In this document: positions 33,251 to 41,457 of the stretch, piece after piece
Layout of the letters: the number at the start of each line of letters is the position of its first letter
Position numbering within the stretch: the first letter of the stretch is position 1
Source of the DNA: Enterococcus cecorum
Lineage (GTDB): Bacteria > Bacillota > Bacilli > Lactobacillales > Enterococcaceae
DNA: 64,000 nt
Direction of reading: 5' to 3'
Assembly: GCF_023221775.1 (NCBI RefSeq)
Contig: NZ_JAKUDS010000008.1
Location: 1 to 64,000 of the forward strand
Notes under the pieces: model-generated
What the model was told of the DNA's origin: nothing
Database searches by the model: none
The model's input: only the letters and a program-made list of their open reading frames with translations
Made by a program: the position numbers and the translations under genes

Positions 33251-34162
33251 ATGAATGCTATTGTATTGGCTGGTCATGGTAAATTTCCTGAAGGCATACG
33301 GCAAACAGTCGAAATGATTATCGGAAATGTTGAGCACTTATATTGTATTAATTTATTGCCAGAAGAAGGAAAAGATGAATTTTTTGCTAAGTTAGATAGG
33401 TTAAATGATAGTGAACTAGTAAAGTTTGAACGGATTGTCTTTTTGGTAGATTTAATAGGTGGAACACCATCAAATTGTCTTTTTGAAAGGTATGCAGATA
33501 ATGACAAAGTTGATATTATTGGTGGAATTAATTTATTAACGGTAATTCGCACCATATTAGGAACTTATGATATTCAATCAATAATATCTGAAGGAAGAGG
33601 TTCGTTGCAAAGTGTTAAAGAATTTACTCCAAATGATACTTCGGATAACCTTGTAAGTAATTCTGATGAGGATGTTATTGAAAAAGAAATTGTCAATGTC
33701 AGAGTAGATTATCGAGGTATTCATGGTCAAGTGGCAACGTCTTGGATTCCAAAACTTAAAGTTAATCGTATCATGGTAATTGATGATGATATTGTAAAAG
33801 ATGATGTACAAAAAATGGCTTTAAAAATGGCAAAACCTAATAATACTAAGTTATCTATAGTATCAACGGATTATGCTGCTGAAAGACTGCAAAGCAATAA
33901 ATATTATTCAAATGAGCGAATCATGATAGTATTCCGTCAAATAAAAATGTTAGAAAGATTAACAAGTAAAGGCATTTCATTTAAAGAAGTAAATTTGGGT
34001 AATATTCCAAACAGAGAAGGAACAGAAAAGATAACGAAAACTGTGTATTTAAACAGGGAAGAAAAAAATGTGTTAAAAAAACTTCATGATTTAGGAACCA
34101 ATATAATCTATCAAATGGTTCCTAGTGATAATGTTGTGAAGATAGACAACAAATTGTTTTAG
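33251..34162 (+). CDS. PTS EIIAB fusion, mannose/GAG-sugar type
   Basis: A 303-aa fused phosphotransfer protein of the mannose family. EIIA (about 1-125) has the phospho-His9 in GHGKFPEG and the DLIGGTP loop. A short linker leads to EIIB (about 148-303), with phospho-His158 in RGIHGQV, which replaces the more common RLIHGQV. It supplies phosphate to sugar moving through the IIC/IID pair that follows. The ATG begins one base after the sulfatase stop, with GGGGG as ribosome site, so the two are coupled. This ties sulfatase and transporter to one substrate. Confidence 0.9.
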   Translation: MNAIVLAGHGKFPEGIRQTVEMIIGNVEHLYCINLLPEEGKDEFFAKLDRLNDSELVKFERIVFLVDLIGGTPSNCLFERYADNDKVDIIGGINLLTVIRTILGTYDIQSIISEGRGSLQSVKEFTPNDTSDNLVSNSDEDVIEKEIVNVRVDYRGIHGQVATSWIPKLKVNRIMVIDDDIVKDDVQKMALKMAKPNNTKLSIVSTDYAAERLQSNKYYSNERIMIVFRQIKMLERLTSKGISFKEVNLGNIPNREGTEKITKTVYLNREEKNVLKKLHDLGTNIIYQMVPSDNVVKIDNKLF

Positions 34163-34180
34163 TGATTGGAGGGAAATTTG

Positions 34181-35002
34181 ATGTTATTATGGCAAGCAAT
34201 ATTGATTGGTATTTTTGCATATTTAGGTAGAAATCAGGTTCCGTGGCTATTTGGAACTACTGGTGGTTGGTATGGTATAGGACGCCCATTAGTAGCAGGA
34301 TTGATTTGTGGTTTAATATTAGGAGATGTTAAATCTGGGGTATTATGTGGGATTGCGGTACAGGCGATTTTTATTGGTCAAATTACACCAGGAGGAGCTG
34401 TTCCATCAGATTTAAACCTTGCGGGATTTATTGGTATACCTCTAGCCATTGCAGCGGGTGGTAGTCCAGAAACTGCTGTAGCCTTTGCTGTTCCTTTAGG
34501 AGCATTAGGCGTAGCATTACACAACTTCACAATGACTGTCCAATCTGCATTCTCTCATAGAGCAGATCGATGTGCTGAAAGGGCTGATGCTAGAGGAGTA
34601 CGTATTTCCAATATTATGGGAACTAGCGTATCATTTTTAGAAAGATTTTTTATTGTTACACTAACTTGTTACTTTGGTGCTCCATTTGCTGAAAAATTAC
34701 TTTCATCTCTACCAGATGTTGTTTTAAACTTCCTTCAAGTTGGTGGCAAGATGTTGCCTGCGTTAGGATTTGCAATTTTATTAAAACAAATAGTTGAGGA
34801 AAAATGGATGTTAAGTTTATTCGTTTTCGGTTGGGTAGTTATGTCTTCTTTCCAATTAACAACGACTACTTTAGTGTTTATTGCAATTGCGATTTCATTA
34901 ATTTATGTAATGGCTAAATTTAATGGAAAAACAACTAGTAAAACTGTTTTAAGTGCAACTTCACATATTTATCAAGATGAGGAGGGTAATTATGAAGAGT
35001 GA
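34181..35002 (+). CDS. PTS EIIC component, mannose family
   Basis: A 273-aa membrane permease. Hydrophobic segments span most of the protein, with family landmarks GGWYGIGRPLVAGLICGL, the QAIFIGQITPGGAVPSDLNLAG loop, and a Lys-rich C-terminal tail. It forms the translocation pore with EIID. GGAGGG lies eight bases before the ATG at 34181. The frame extends slightly upstream, but that region holds the ribosome site. It overlaps the next gene by 11 bases. Confidence 0.88.
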   Translation: MLLWQAILIGIFAYLGRNQVPWLFGTTGGWYGIGRPLVAGLICGLILGDVKSGVLCGIAVQAIFIGQITPGGAVPSDLNLAGFIGIPLAIAAGGSPETAVAFAVPLGALGVALHNFTMTVQSAFSHRADRCAERADARGVRISNIMGTSVSFLERFFIVTLTCYFGAPFAEKLLSSLPDVVLNFLQVGGKMLPALGFAILLKQIVEEKWMLSLFVFGWVVMSSFQLTTTTLVFIAIAISLIYVMAKFNGKTTSKTVLSATSHIYQDEEGNYEE

Positions 35003-35810
35003 TGTAAAATTAACTAAAAAGGATGTTTCTAAGGCTTCGTGGAGATGGATATTTTTTGCGTTGAGTTCACATAACTATGAACGTATGATGGGAACAGGAT
35101 ATGCGCATGCTTTATCTGGAGCTTTAGAAAAATTATACAAAGATGACAAAGAAGGATTGAAAAAAGCGCTTAAACGAAATTTATCCTTTTTTAACACAGA
35201 GCCACAACTAGGAGCAATTATTCTAGGTATATCATTAGCATTGGAAGAATCTTATGCAACAACAAACTCTATTGATGAAGATGTCTTAATAAGTACCAAA
35301 AATGCTTTGATGGGTCCACTAGCTGGAATTGGAGATTCAATACTAGTAGGGACCTTAAACCCAATTTTGTTGAGTATAGGAATAGGTTTATCTACGAATG
35401 GATCCCCAATTGGACCTTTGACATTTTTAGTATTGTGGGTTGGTATTGTATTGACAATGAGGTACTGGCTATTTATTAAAGGGTATACATTAGGATTGGA
35501 TGCAATCAAAATATTATCTAATGAACAAATCAAAAATAAAATTACTACCGCTTTAACAATGATTGGTTTAATTGTGATTGGTGGAGTTGCTGCTACTACA
35601 ATTAAAGCACCCATTACCTTAGAATATGTTGCTGGTGATATGAAGATTAACTTACAAGAAATCTGTGATAAAATCATGCCTAATCTATTTCCGTTAGTGA
35701 TTGCTTTAATTAGCTATTTCTTAGTAGATAAAAAAGGTTGGTCTACAAATAAATTGCTAATCGGAATATTAATTTTTGCTGCCATTATGGTTGCTTTAGG
35801 GGTCATGTAA
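34992..35810 (+). CDS. PTS EIID component, mannose family
   Basis: A 272-aa partner of EIIC. The N-terminal soluble part has the typical HNYERMMGTGYAHAL and FFNTEPQLGAIILG stretches, then GPLAGIGDSILVGTLNPILL, followed by a C-terminal cluster of membrane helices ending in AAIMVALGVM. The start is the ATG at 34992 with GAGGAGGG upstream, inside the end of the EIIC gene, indicating translational coupling. Confidence 0.9.
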   Translation: MKSDVKLTKKDVSKASWRWIFFALSSHNYERMMGTGYAHALSGALEKLYKDDKEGLKKALKRNLSFFNTEPQLGAIILGISLALEESYATTNSIDEDVLISTKNALMGPLAGIGDSILVGTLNPILLSIGIGLSTNGSPIGPLTFLVLWVGIVLTMRYWLFIKGYTLGLDAIKILSNEQIKNKITTALTMIGLIVIGGVAATTIKAPITLEYVAGDMKINLQEICDKIMPNLFPLVIALISYFLVDKKGWSTNKLLIGILIFAAIMVALGVM

Positions 35811-35811
35811 C

Positions 35812-37368
35812 ATGGATAATATTAAAAATATGTATAGAGATTATATTGGAGATTTACATTTAAATCTACATCCAGATCAATTAGATTTATTACCAAAATG
35901 GTATGAATTCTGCAAGAAAAAAGTTGATTTTTTTACTCTCGCTTATTATCCGTATACCATGAAAAAAATGGATTGTGGATTTGATTATGAAATTGAGTTG
36001 AATGACAATGAATATGTTAGTCAATGGGAGATAATCAGGAAATTCTTATTAGAGGAAAATAAAAAAGATGATTTTGTAACTTTTATTGGTTTTGAATGGC
36101 AAGGTACAGGTGAAGATGGGGATCATAATGTATATTTTAAGGGATTAGAAAATGCAATGATTTCCTTGCCTAAGCGATATAACGAATTAAAGAATATATA
36201 TGAGAATCAATCGGTTATTGCAATTCCTCATCATTTAGCGTACTCGTTAGGAAATCGAGGGAAGAATTGGGATACCCATGATGAACATTTTTCGCCTTAT
36301 GTTGAAACTTATTCTCATCATGGAAGTTCGGAAGGTGAGAATACTAATCTTGCTATGAATCGGCACATTCATATGGGACCGAGAGTAGATAATACGAGTG
36401 TTATACAAGGCTTAAAACAAGGTTATCATTTTGGTATTATTGCTTCTGGCGATAACCATGAAGTTCCTGCTATGGTAAAAAATGGTCGCGCTGGAGTATG
36501 GGCAAAGGAATACTCTTCAGAAGGATTGTGGGAGGCTATGATTAATAGAAGAGTATATGGATTTACTGACTCTAAGATTAGTACATGGATTGAATGTGAT
36601 GGTCATCCAATGGGAAGTGTATTTGGTACAACTAATTCTTCATCTTGCTTAAAAGTTTATGCAGTTGCAAATGGAAAAATTAATCGCATCGAATTATATA
36701 AAAATGGAGAATTAGACGAAATTAAACTAGTTCGTAAATGTAAAATTCCAAATAGTGGTAGGGTACGAATGAAGTTTAAGTTAGAGTATGGCTGGGGTCC
36801 TAATGTCAAATATTTTCCAGAAGAATCGATCAAAACATGGAAAGGGTTAGTTTCGACAGATGCTGATATTATGTCTGTTGAGACAATTTATAGTAGCTTT
36901 GAGAATGATTATACATTGGTTGATGCCCATCATCTATCCTTTAAAGGCGAATCTCAAAAGTTATCTGGAACTCATTGGATGAGGGACTCTTCAATGAGGA
37001 CAGAGGGGATAATTATAGAGTTATATGGTGATATTGATTCTGTTGTAGAAATCAATATTAATAATCAGATACGAAAAACTACGATTGATGAATTGATTAA
37101 ACATGGTGATTTAATTGTTTATGAAGATGATGCCAAAAAATTATTGGAAAATCGTACAGGATTAACACATTTTTATCGAAGTGATGCCTGGTATCATAAT
37201 GCTTATAAGGCAAAAATATATCAGGGTGTGCTTTCCGAAGAGTATATGATTGAAGAATCATTTGTATTAACAAATTCAAATCAGGAAGACAGTTATTTTG
37301 TCAAAATTATCCAAGATGATGGACAGGTTGCATGGTCATCGCCAATTTGGATTCGGAAAGCTACGTAA
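35812..37368 (+). CDS. DUF3604-like PHP-type metal-dependent hydrolase
   Basis: A 518-aa soluble protein without signal peptide. The N-terminal half has a PHP/amidohydrolase-like set of metal-binding motifs: GDLHLNLHP (about residues 12-20), TFIGFEWQ, AIPHHLAYS (about 142), ETYSHHGSSEG (about 165) and ASGDNHEVP (about 213). The C-terminal half looks beta-rich and may bind carbohydrate. The layout matches DUF3604 proteins, often encoded beside sulfatases and of unproven activity. It starts one base after the EIID stop and is part of the sulfated-sugar operon, so it probably acts on the imported sugar or its desulfated product. Confidence 0.7.
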   Translation: MDNIKNMYRDYIGDLHLNLHPDQLDLLPKWYEFCKKKVDFFTLAYYPYTMKKMDCGFDYEIELNDNEYVSQWEIIRKFLLEENKKDDFVTFIGFEWQGTGEDGDHNVYFKGLENAMISLPKRYNELKNIYENQSVIAIPHHLAYSLGNRGKNWDTHDEHFSPYVETYSHHGSSEGENTNLAMNRHIHMGPRVDNTSVIQGLKQGYHFGIIASGDNHEVPAMVKNGRAGVWAKEYSSEGLWEAMINRRVYGFTDSKISTWIECDGHPMGSVFGTTNSSSCLKVYAVANGKINRIELYKNGELDEIKLVRKCKIPNSGRVRMKFKLEYGWGPNVKYFPEESIKTWKGLVSTDADIMSVETIYSSFENDYTLVDAHHLSFKGESQKLSGTHWMRDSSMRTEGIIIELYGDIDSVVEININNQIRKTTIDELIKHGDLIVYEDDAKKLLENRTGLTHFYRSDAWYHNAYKAKIYQGVLSEEYMIEESFVLTNSNQEDSYFVKIIQDDGQVAWSSPIWIRKAT

Positions 37369-37422
37369 ATTTTCCATGGAAATATTAGGTAAAGACAAGA
37401 GATAACAAAGGAGTGAATCAGC

Positions 37423-38544
37423 GTGAAACGGATTTCCATTTTGATTAAACCAGCTTCGTCGTTATGCAATATTCGGTGTAAATACTGCTTTTACGCTGAT
37501 GTTTCCTCCTTAAGAGAAGTCAAATCTTATGGCAAAATGACCAAAGAAACGGTTGAAAAAATGGTGCCCAATCTCTTTAAAGACTTAAATGATGGGGATG
37601 AACTCCATTTGGCTTTTCAAGGGGGAGAGCCTACTTTAGCCGGATTGAATTATTTTAAGCATGTTATTCATTGTGTGAAGCAACAGACCAAAAAGGTGAA
37701 TGTTAGTCATGCCATTCAAACCAATGGCATGATTATCAATGAAAAATGGTGCCAATTTCTCAAAGAAAACAACTTTTTGGTAGGTTTATCTATTGATGGG
37801 ACGCCTACTTTTCATGATAAAAATCGCTTAGACGCCAAACAAAATGGCACTTTTCATCGAGTGCTGCAGACAAAAAAATTATTCGATCAATATGAAATAG
37901 CCTACAATGTTTTATGTGTGGTAACGGAAGAATTGTCTTATCACGCCAAAGAAGTTTTTGATTTTATCCAGCAACAAGGGATTTCATACATCCAGTTTAT
38001 CCCTTGTCTAGCAGAACTCAATGCGACAGAACCTAATTCATACGCTTTAACCCCTCAAGGATATGCTCGTTTTTATCGCGAAATGCTTTCCTACTGGCAA
38101 AAGGAATTAACTAAAGGACATTATTTCTCAATTAAGCAATTTGATGACATTATCAATTTATTGGTGCGCCATCAAGTTACTGCTTGTGGCATGCTGGGGA
38201 ATTGTCAAATCCAATATGTGATTGAAGGTGATGGCAGTGTCTTTCCTTGTGATTTTTATGCTTTGGACGAATTTTATTTAGGAAATATTTGTGAAATTGG
38301 ACTAAAAGAAATGTTTCTAAGTAAGGTATCAAAAAAATTCTTATGTTCTCGTCCAACGGCTGCTTTACCTAAAATGTGTGAGTCGTGTCCGTTTTACCAA
38401 ATGTGTAGAGGAGGATGCAAGCGATTGAATGAGGCGATGTATGTCGATCAAGAAAATCAATTTTGCGGATATCAAACGTTATTAGAGGAATTTGTCCCAC
38501 GAATCAATGAGTATTTGTATCTGTTGGAAGGATGTCGCCTATGA
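37423..38544 (+). CDS. Anaerobic sulfatase-maturating enzyme (radical SAM, SPASM)
   Basis: A 373-aa radical SAM enzyme. The [4Fe-4S]/SAM motif is C15-x3-C19-x2-C22 (CNIRCKYCF), then FQGGEPTLAG and LSIDGTP as in anSME. C-terminal SPASM cysteines (CGMLGNC, FPCDFYALDE, CESCPFYQMCRGGCKR) bind two further clusters. It oxidises the sulfatase active-site Cys47 to formylglycine without oxygen. The start is GTG at 37423 after AAAGGAGTG. It sits 54 bases after the DUF3604 gene in the same operon, and its stop overlaps the next start (ATGA). Confidence 0.9.
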   Translation: MKRISILIKPASSLCNIRCKYCFYADVSSLREVKSYGKMTKETVEKMVPNLFKDLNDGDELHLAFQGGEPTLAGLNYFKHVIHCVKQQTKKVNVSHAIQTNGMIINEKWCQFLKENNFLVGLSIDGTPTFHDKNRLDAKQNGTFHRVLQTKKLFDQYEIAYNVLCVVTEELSYHAKEVFDFIQQQGISYIQFIPCLAELNATEPNSYALTPQGYARFYREMLSYWQKELTKGHYFSIKQFDDIINLLVRHQVTACGMLGNCQIQYVIEGDGSVFPCDFYALDEFYLGNICEIGLKEMFLSKVSKKFLCSRPTAALPKMCESCPFYQMCRGGCKRLNEAMYVDQENQFCGYQTLLEEFVPRINEYLYLLEGCRL

Positions 38545-39314
38545 TAGGAATTATCTATTTTTTAGTCATTATTCTGGCAAATAGTGTTGGGGCTGTCTCT
38601 GGAATGGGTGGCGGTGTGATTATTAAACCGGTGATGGACTTTTTTCATTTCCATGATGTCGCTTCTATTTCTTTTTACTCTAGCTTTGCCGTTTTAGTCA
38701 TGGCGATGGTTTCGACTTATCGTCAAATCAAATACGGTTTTAAAATTAAGTGGTCGAAAATGATGGCTTTGGCAGTAGGGGCTGTTTTAGGTGGTTATCT
38801 TGGTAATTTTGGTTTTTATTTTATGAAGTCATTTTACCATTCAGACTCAATCGTCAACGGCATTCAAATTATTTTAACGATTATTACTTTGGTGGCGGCG
38901 TTTCTCTATTCTTATCAGAGTAAACATTTTTCGTTTCATTCCCTTCTTAGTTTTGCGATTTGTGGATTGATTTTAGGATCTTTAGCGAGTTTCTTAGGTA
39001 TTGGTGGAGGCCCGATTAATGTTTCATTGTTGATTTTAATGTTTGGAATGTCCTTAAAAGAAGCAACGATTTATTCTATCTGCACCATTTTATTTTCTCA
39101 ATTAACCAAGGTGATTACGGTTGGTGTATCTACGCATTTCATATGGATTGATTTGAAAATGTTGATGTATATTATCCCAGCAGCCGTTTTAGGAGGAATC
39201 ATCGGAGCGTTTTTAAGCAAACATTTAAAAACAGCCCAAGTTAGAAAGGTGTATCAAGTAGTCATTTTACTTGTAGTACTTATTAATGCGTATAACGGTA
39301 TTCAGCTAATTTGA
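38541..39314 (+). CDS. TSUP (TauE/SafE) anion exporter
   Basis: A 257-aa membrane protein of the TauE/SafE family with about eight hydrophobic segments and the duplicated signature GAVSGMGGGVIIKP (about residues 14-27) and ASFLGIGGGPINV (about 150-162). Family members move sulfite, sulfoacetate or similar oxyanions. The ATG at 38541 overlaps the anSME stop by four bases, with GGAAGG nine bases upstream. It is the last gene of the sulfatase operon, so export of the sulfate (or derived sulfite) freed in the cytoplasm is the natural role. This is inferred from context. Confidence 0.85.
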   Translation: MIGIIYFLVIILANSVGAVSGMGGGVIIKPVMDFFHFHDVASISFYSSFAVLVMAMVSTYRQIKYGFKIKWSKMMALAVGAVLGGYLGNFGFYFMKSFYHSDSIVNGIQIILTIITLVAAFLYSYQSKHFSFHSLLSFAICGLILGSLASFLGIGGGPINVSLLILMFGMSLKEATIYSICTILFSQLTKVITVGVSTHFIWIDLKMLMYIIPAAVLGGIIGAFLSKHLKTAQVRKVYQVVILLVVLINAYNGIQLI

Positions 39315-39439
39315 ATTATTCAGAGAGAAGATTCATGACAATATTGAATTTTCTTTCTTTATTTTTTTTGCTATTATGTTTTACAAGATAGTAAAAGTGT
39401 GTTGTGATTAACTTGTAATGCAAGATAGTGGGTGAGAAA

Positions 39440-39778
39440 ATGACAGGCAAAATCGATTCGCAGCTATTAAAAGGTGTGCTGACGGGCTGTATTTTACAAT
39501 TATTAACGCAAGAAGAACTCTATGGCTATACCTTGAGTGAGCGTTTGGCGGACAATGGGTTCAGCGAGATTTCCAATGGGACGATTTATCCCTTATTGCT
39601 ATCAATGGAGAAAAAAGGTTGGATTACAGGGCAAATGCGTGAATCCGAATCCGGCCCCAAACGCAAATATTATTCGGTCACACCAGACGGACAAGCAGAA
39701 TTACTACGTTTCAAAAATCAGTGGCAGTTACTCAAGCAAAATGTCAATCAAGTAATGAGAGGTGCGGAAAATGAGTAG
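39440..39778 (+). CDS. PadR-family transcriptional regulator
   Basis: A 112-aa PadR winged-helix protein: ILQLLTQEELYGYTLSERL, NGTIYPLLLSMEKKGWI and GPKRKYYSVTPDG are diagnostic. The start is the ATG at 39440 with GGTGAG upstream. Upstream are two CAAGATAG direct repeats and a CTTG/CAAG dyad (39380-39425) that may be its operator. It overlaps the next membrane-protein gene by eight bases, a common PadR pattern in which the regulator controls its own two- or three-gene operon. Confidence 0.88.
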   Translation: MTGKIDSQLLKGVLTGCILQLLTQEELYGYTLSERLADNGFSEISNGTIYPLLLSMEKKGWITGQMRESESGPKRKYYSVTPDGQAELLRFKNQWQLLKQNVNQVMRGAENE

Positions 39779-40424
39779 TCTAATCAAAGAAAATGCAAAC
39801 TTACAAAAACAACTCCAAGGTGCCAATAAGCAATACTATGAAGATTTGCTAGTGTATGTGCGCCTGAATAGTATGGGAAAAAATGAACGTCAGACGGAAG
39901 AAATGTTGCTCGGTATTTTGCAAGATATTTTAGAAGCGCAACAAAACGGCGTGTCTGCTCAAGATTATTTCGGCAAAGATCCCCAACCAATTGCTGATGA
40001 ATTACTTGAACAACTACCCAATGATTCAAAACAAATGGTTAAGCTCAGTTTGCTAGCGGTGTTGACCTATTTTGCTGTGGTATTTATCGGAAGTTATTTT
40101 TTATCCCTTTTTCAACCAGGTACGCCGCAGCTAATAGATGTTGGCGAGTACGTGATTTGTAGTATATGTGCTGGTATATCAACTTTTGTCATCCTGTGGT
40201 TAATGGGAAAAAACTATGGTCAGAAAAATAGTTGGAAAATGTTAGTTACAATAGGTGGGATATTTGTTTTCAACTGTCTTTTATTTATTTTCGTTCGTAC
40301 GCCTTGGGTCATCCCACTTTCTCGTTGGATGGCAACTGTACTTGCAATCATTTTAGCTGTAAGTGTTTATCTTTTGAATAGGGATAAAAATTTTGGAGGT
40401 GACCATGGCAAAAAAGAAACGTAA
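39771..40424 (+). CDS. DUF1129-family membrane protein
   Basis: A 217-aa protein. The N-terminal soluble helical domain (about 1-90, with YYEDLLVYVRLNSMGKNERQTEEMLL) is typical of DUF1129/PadR-associated proteins, followed by four hydrophobic segments (about 95-210) and a basic tail. It is probably integral to the cytoplasmic membrane. It is translated from an ATG inside the padR stop region (GAGAGGTG upstream). Function unknown; co-occurrence with PadR suggests a membrane-stress or envelope role. Confidence 0.7.
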   Translation: MSSLIKENANLQKQLQGANKQYYEDLLVYVRLNSMGKNERQTEEMLLGILQDILEAQQNGVSAQDYFGKDPQPIADELLEQLPNDSKQMVKLSLLAVLTYFAVVFIGSYFLSLFQPGTPQLIDVGEYVICSICAGISTFVILWLMGKNYGQKNSWKMLVTIGGIFVFNCLLFIFVRTPWVIPLSRWMATVLAIILAVSVYLLNRDKNFGGDHGKKET

Positions 40425-40821
40425 AAAATTTTGTGTACGTGTCCGCTACTTGAATGGGAAAATTTATCAGTTTCCTTTACCAAATGATTTACAAAAGGCG
40501 ATGTGGCAATATAAGGACGAAAATCCTGCAAATTGGTTTGATTTATTATCACAAGCATTGATTAATATTCCGACAAAAGAATATCGTGAAAATTATCAGC
40601 CGCCAATGACCGTCGCTTTGGTGGAAAAAATATTTATTACTGCAAATTATGATCGTGTCGCAACTCGTGGACAATTTGTGACTAAGGATAATTGGCAAAG
40701 AAATGATTTGTCTCGCCATTGGAATAATATTCGCTTTTTACAACATGATTATCCGATAATGACGAAATTACGCATCTTCTTAGCCTATCTGATATGGATG
40801 ACAAAGTTGCATATACGCTGA
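40405..40821 (+). CDS. Hypothetical basic protein
   Basis: A 138-aa soluble protein, Lys/Arg-rich at the N-terminus (AKKKRKKF) and with many aromatic residues. No motif recognised. The ATG at 40405 has GGAGGTG directly upstream and lies inside the end of the DUF1129 gene, so it is the third gene of the PadR operon. A strong terminator follows at 40841-40883. Confidence 0.6.
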   Translation: MAKKKRKKFCVRVRYLNGKIYQFPLPNDLQKAMWQYKDENPANWFDLLSQALINIPTKEYRENYQPPMTVALVEKIFITANYDRVATRGQFVTKDNWQRNDLSRHWNNIRFLQHDYPIMTKLRIFLAYLIWMTKLHIR

Positions 40822-40840
40822 ATAAAATAGAATAACAAAT

Positions 40841-40883
40841 AAAACCAGTACGCAGATTTTATTTTCTACGTGCTGGTTTTATT
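40841..40883 (+). terminator. Terminator of the PadR operon
   Basis: AAAACCAGTACG (40841-40852) pairs with CGTGCTGGTTTT (one mismatch) around a 15-base loop, then TATTG. The left arm on the minus strand is near the stop of the relic at 40866. Confidence 0.7.
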
Positions 40884-41006
40884 GTAACAATTCATTGCTT
40901 CCTCGAGTTTTAAATAGTCACAATGGAAGTCACTTAAGGCCTTCCCTTTCTTTTCCGTCTTTGAATACAATTTATGTACTCTAGCAATTATTTCGTTTTG
41001 ATGCAC
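40866..41006 (-). pseudogene. Short coding relic
   Basis: On the minus strand, about 56 codons are open from 41036 to the TAG at 40866. They read as ordinary protein (HQNEIIARVHKLYSKTEKKG, then LSDFHCDYLKLEEAMN). The first usable start is a GTG at 41006 without a ribosome site. I read it as the surviving tail of a lost gene; I do not recognise the family. Confidence 0.3.
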
Positions 41007-41313
41007 TGGCGCAAAACCGATGTGACGTTTTATTAATTAATCAAGAACACTCATAGTTGAAACCAAGAGTATACTGGGCTTTATTTGAACCGTGGAGTTT
41101 GTTAAGATAATTAATAAAAATGAAGTAGTTATTTCAACAGAAGTGTTATTAATAAGTTGTATAATATCTCAGAAATAATTCGGATATTCGTTTGCTTTGT
41201 GAAAATATAATATAAATGTTTTCTTTTTGTAAAAAATGCTTAGTTGCTGAAATTTGTAATGAAACATTATTAAGATTTATTAGTATTATTTTGATTGTGC
41301 ACAAATGCGGATA

Positions 41314-41342
41314 TTGCTCTTAATTCATCGGATGAATATATC
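41314..41342 (+). promoter_or_regulatory. Glucuronide promoter P1 with palindromic operator
   Basis: TTGCTC (41314-41319), a 17-base spacer and TATATC (41337-41342). The spacer is filled by ATTCATCGGATGAAT (41323-41337), a perfect 15-bp palindrome also found, with minor change, in the uxaC promoter spacer. Confidence 0.55.
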
Positions 41343-41379
41343 GTGATTTTTGTGGTTTTAGATTATTTTATAAAATTTA

Positions 41380-41430
41380 TTTACAAAAATCGCCATAAAT
41401 GGTATGATGAATTAAGGAAGCGATTACAGA
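41380..41430 (+). promoter_or_regulatory. Glucuronide promoter P2 and cre-like site
   Basis: TTTACA (41380-41385), a 17-base spacer and TATGAT (41403-41408). GGAAGCGATTACAG just downstream (about 41417-41430) is a partial CcpA cre match placed to block elongation. Confidence 0.5.
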
Positions 41431-41457
41431 TATCTTACTTACAAGGAGGATTTTCCT

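Larger units (their letters stand above)
40884..41457. other. Intergenic region before the glucuronide cluster
   Basis: About 570 bases, A/T-rich. Apart from the relic at 40866-41036, it contains a promoter with an internal palindrome (41314-41342), a second promoter (41380-41408) and a cre-like site (41415-41430). Nothing else is recognised between 41040 and 41310. Confidence 0.6.

Noticed and set aside
35252-35677. 141-aa minus-strand frame opposite the PTS EIID gene
   Set aside because: A hydrophobic shadow of a membrane-protein gene on the plus strand.
39350-39439. Clear PadR operator of the ATGT-N8-ACAT type
   Set aside because: Only CAAGATAG direct repeats and a short CTTG/CAAG dyad are present; not strong enough to list as a separate site.
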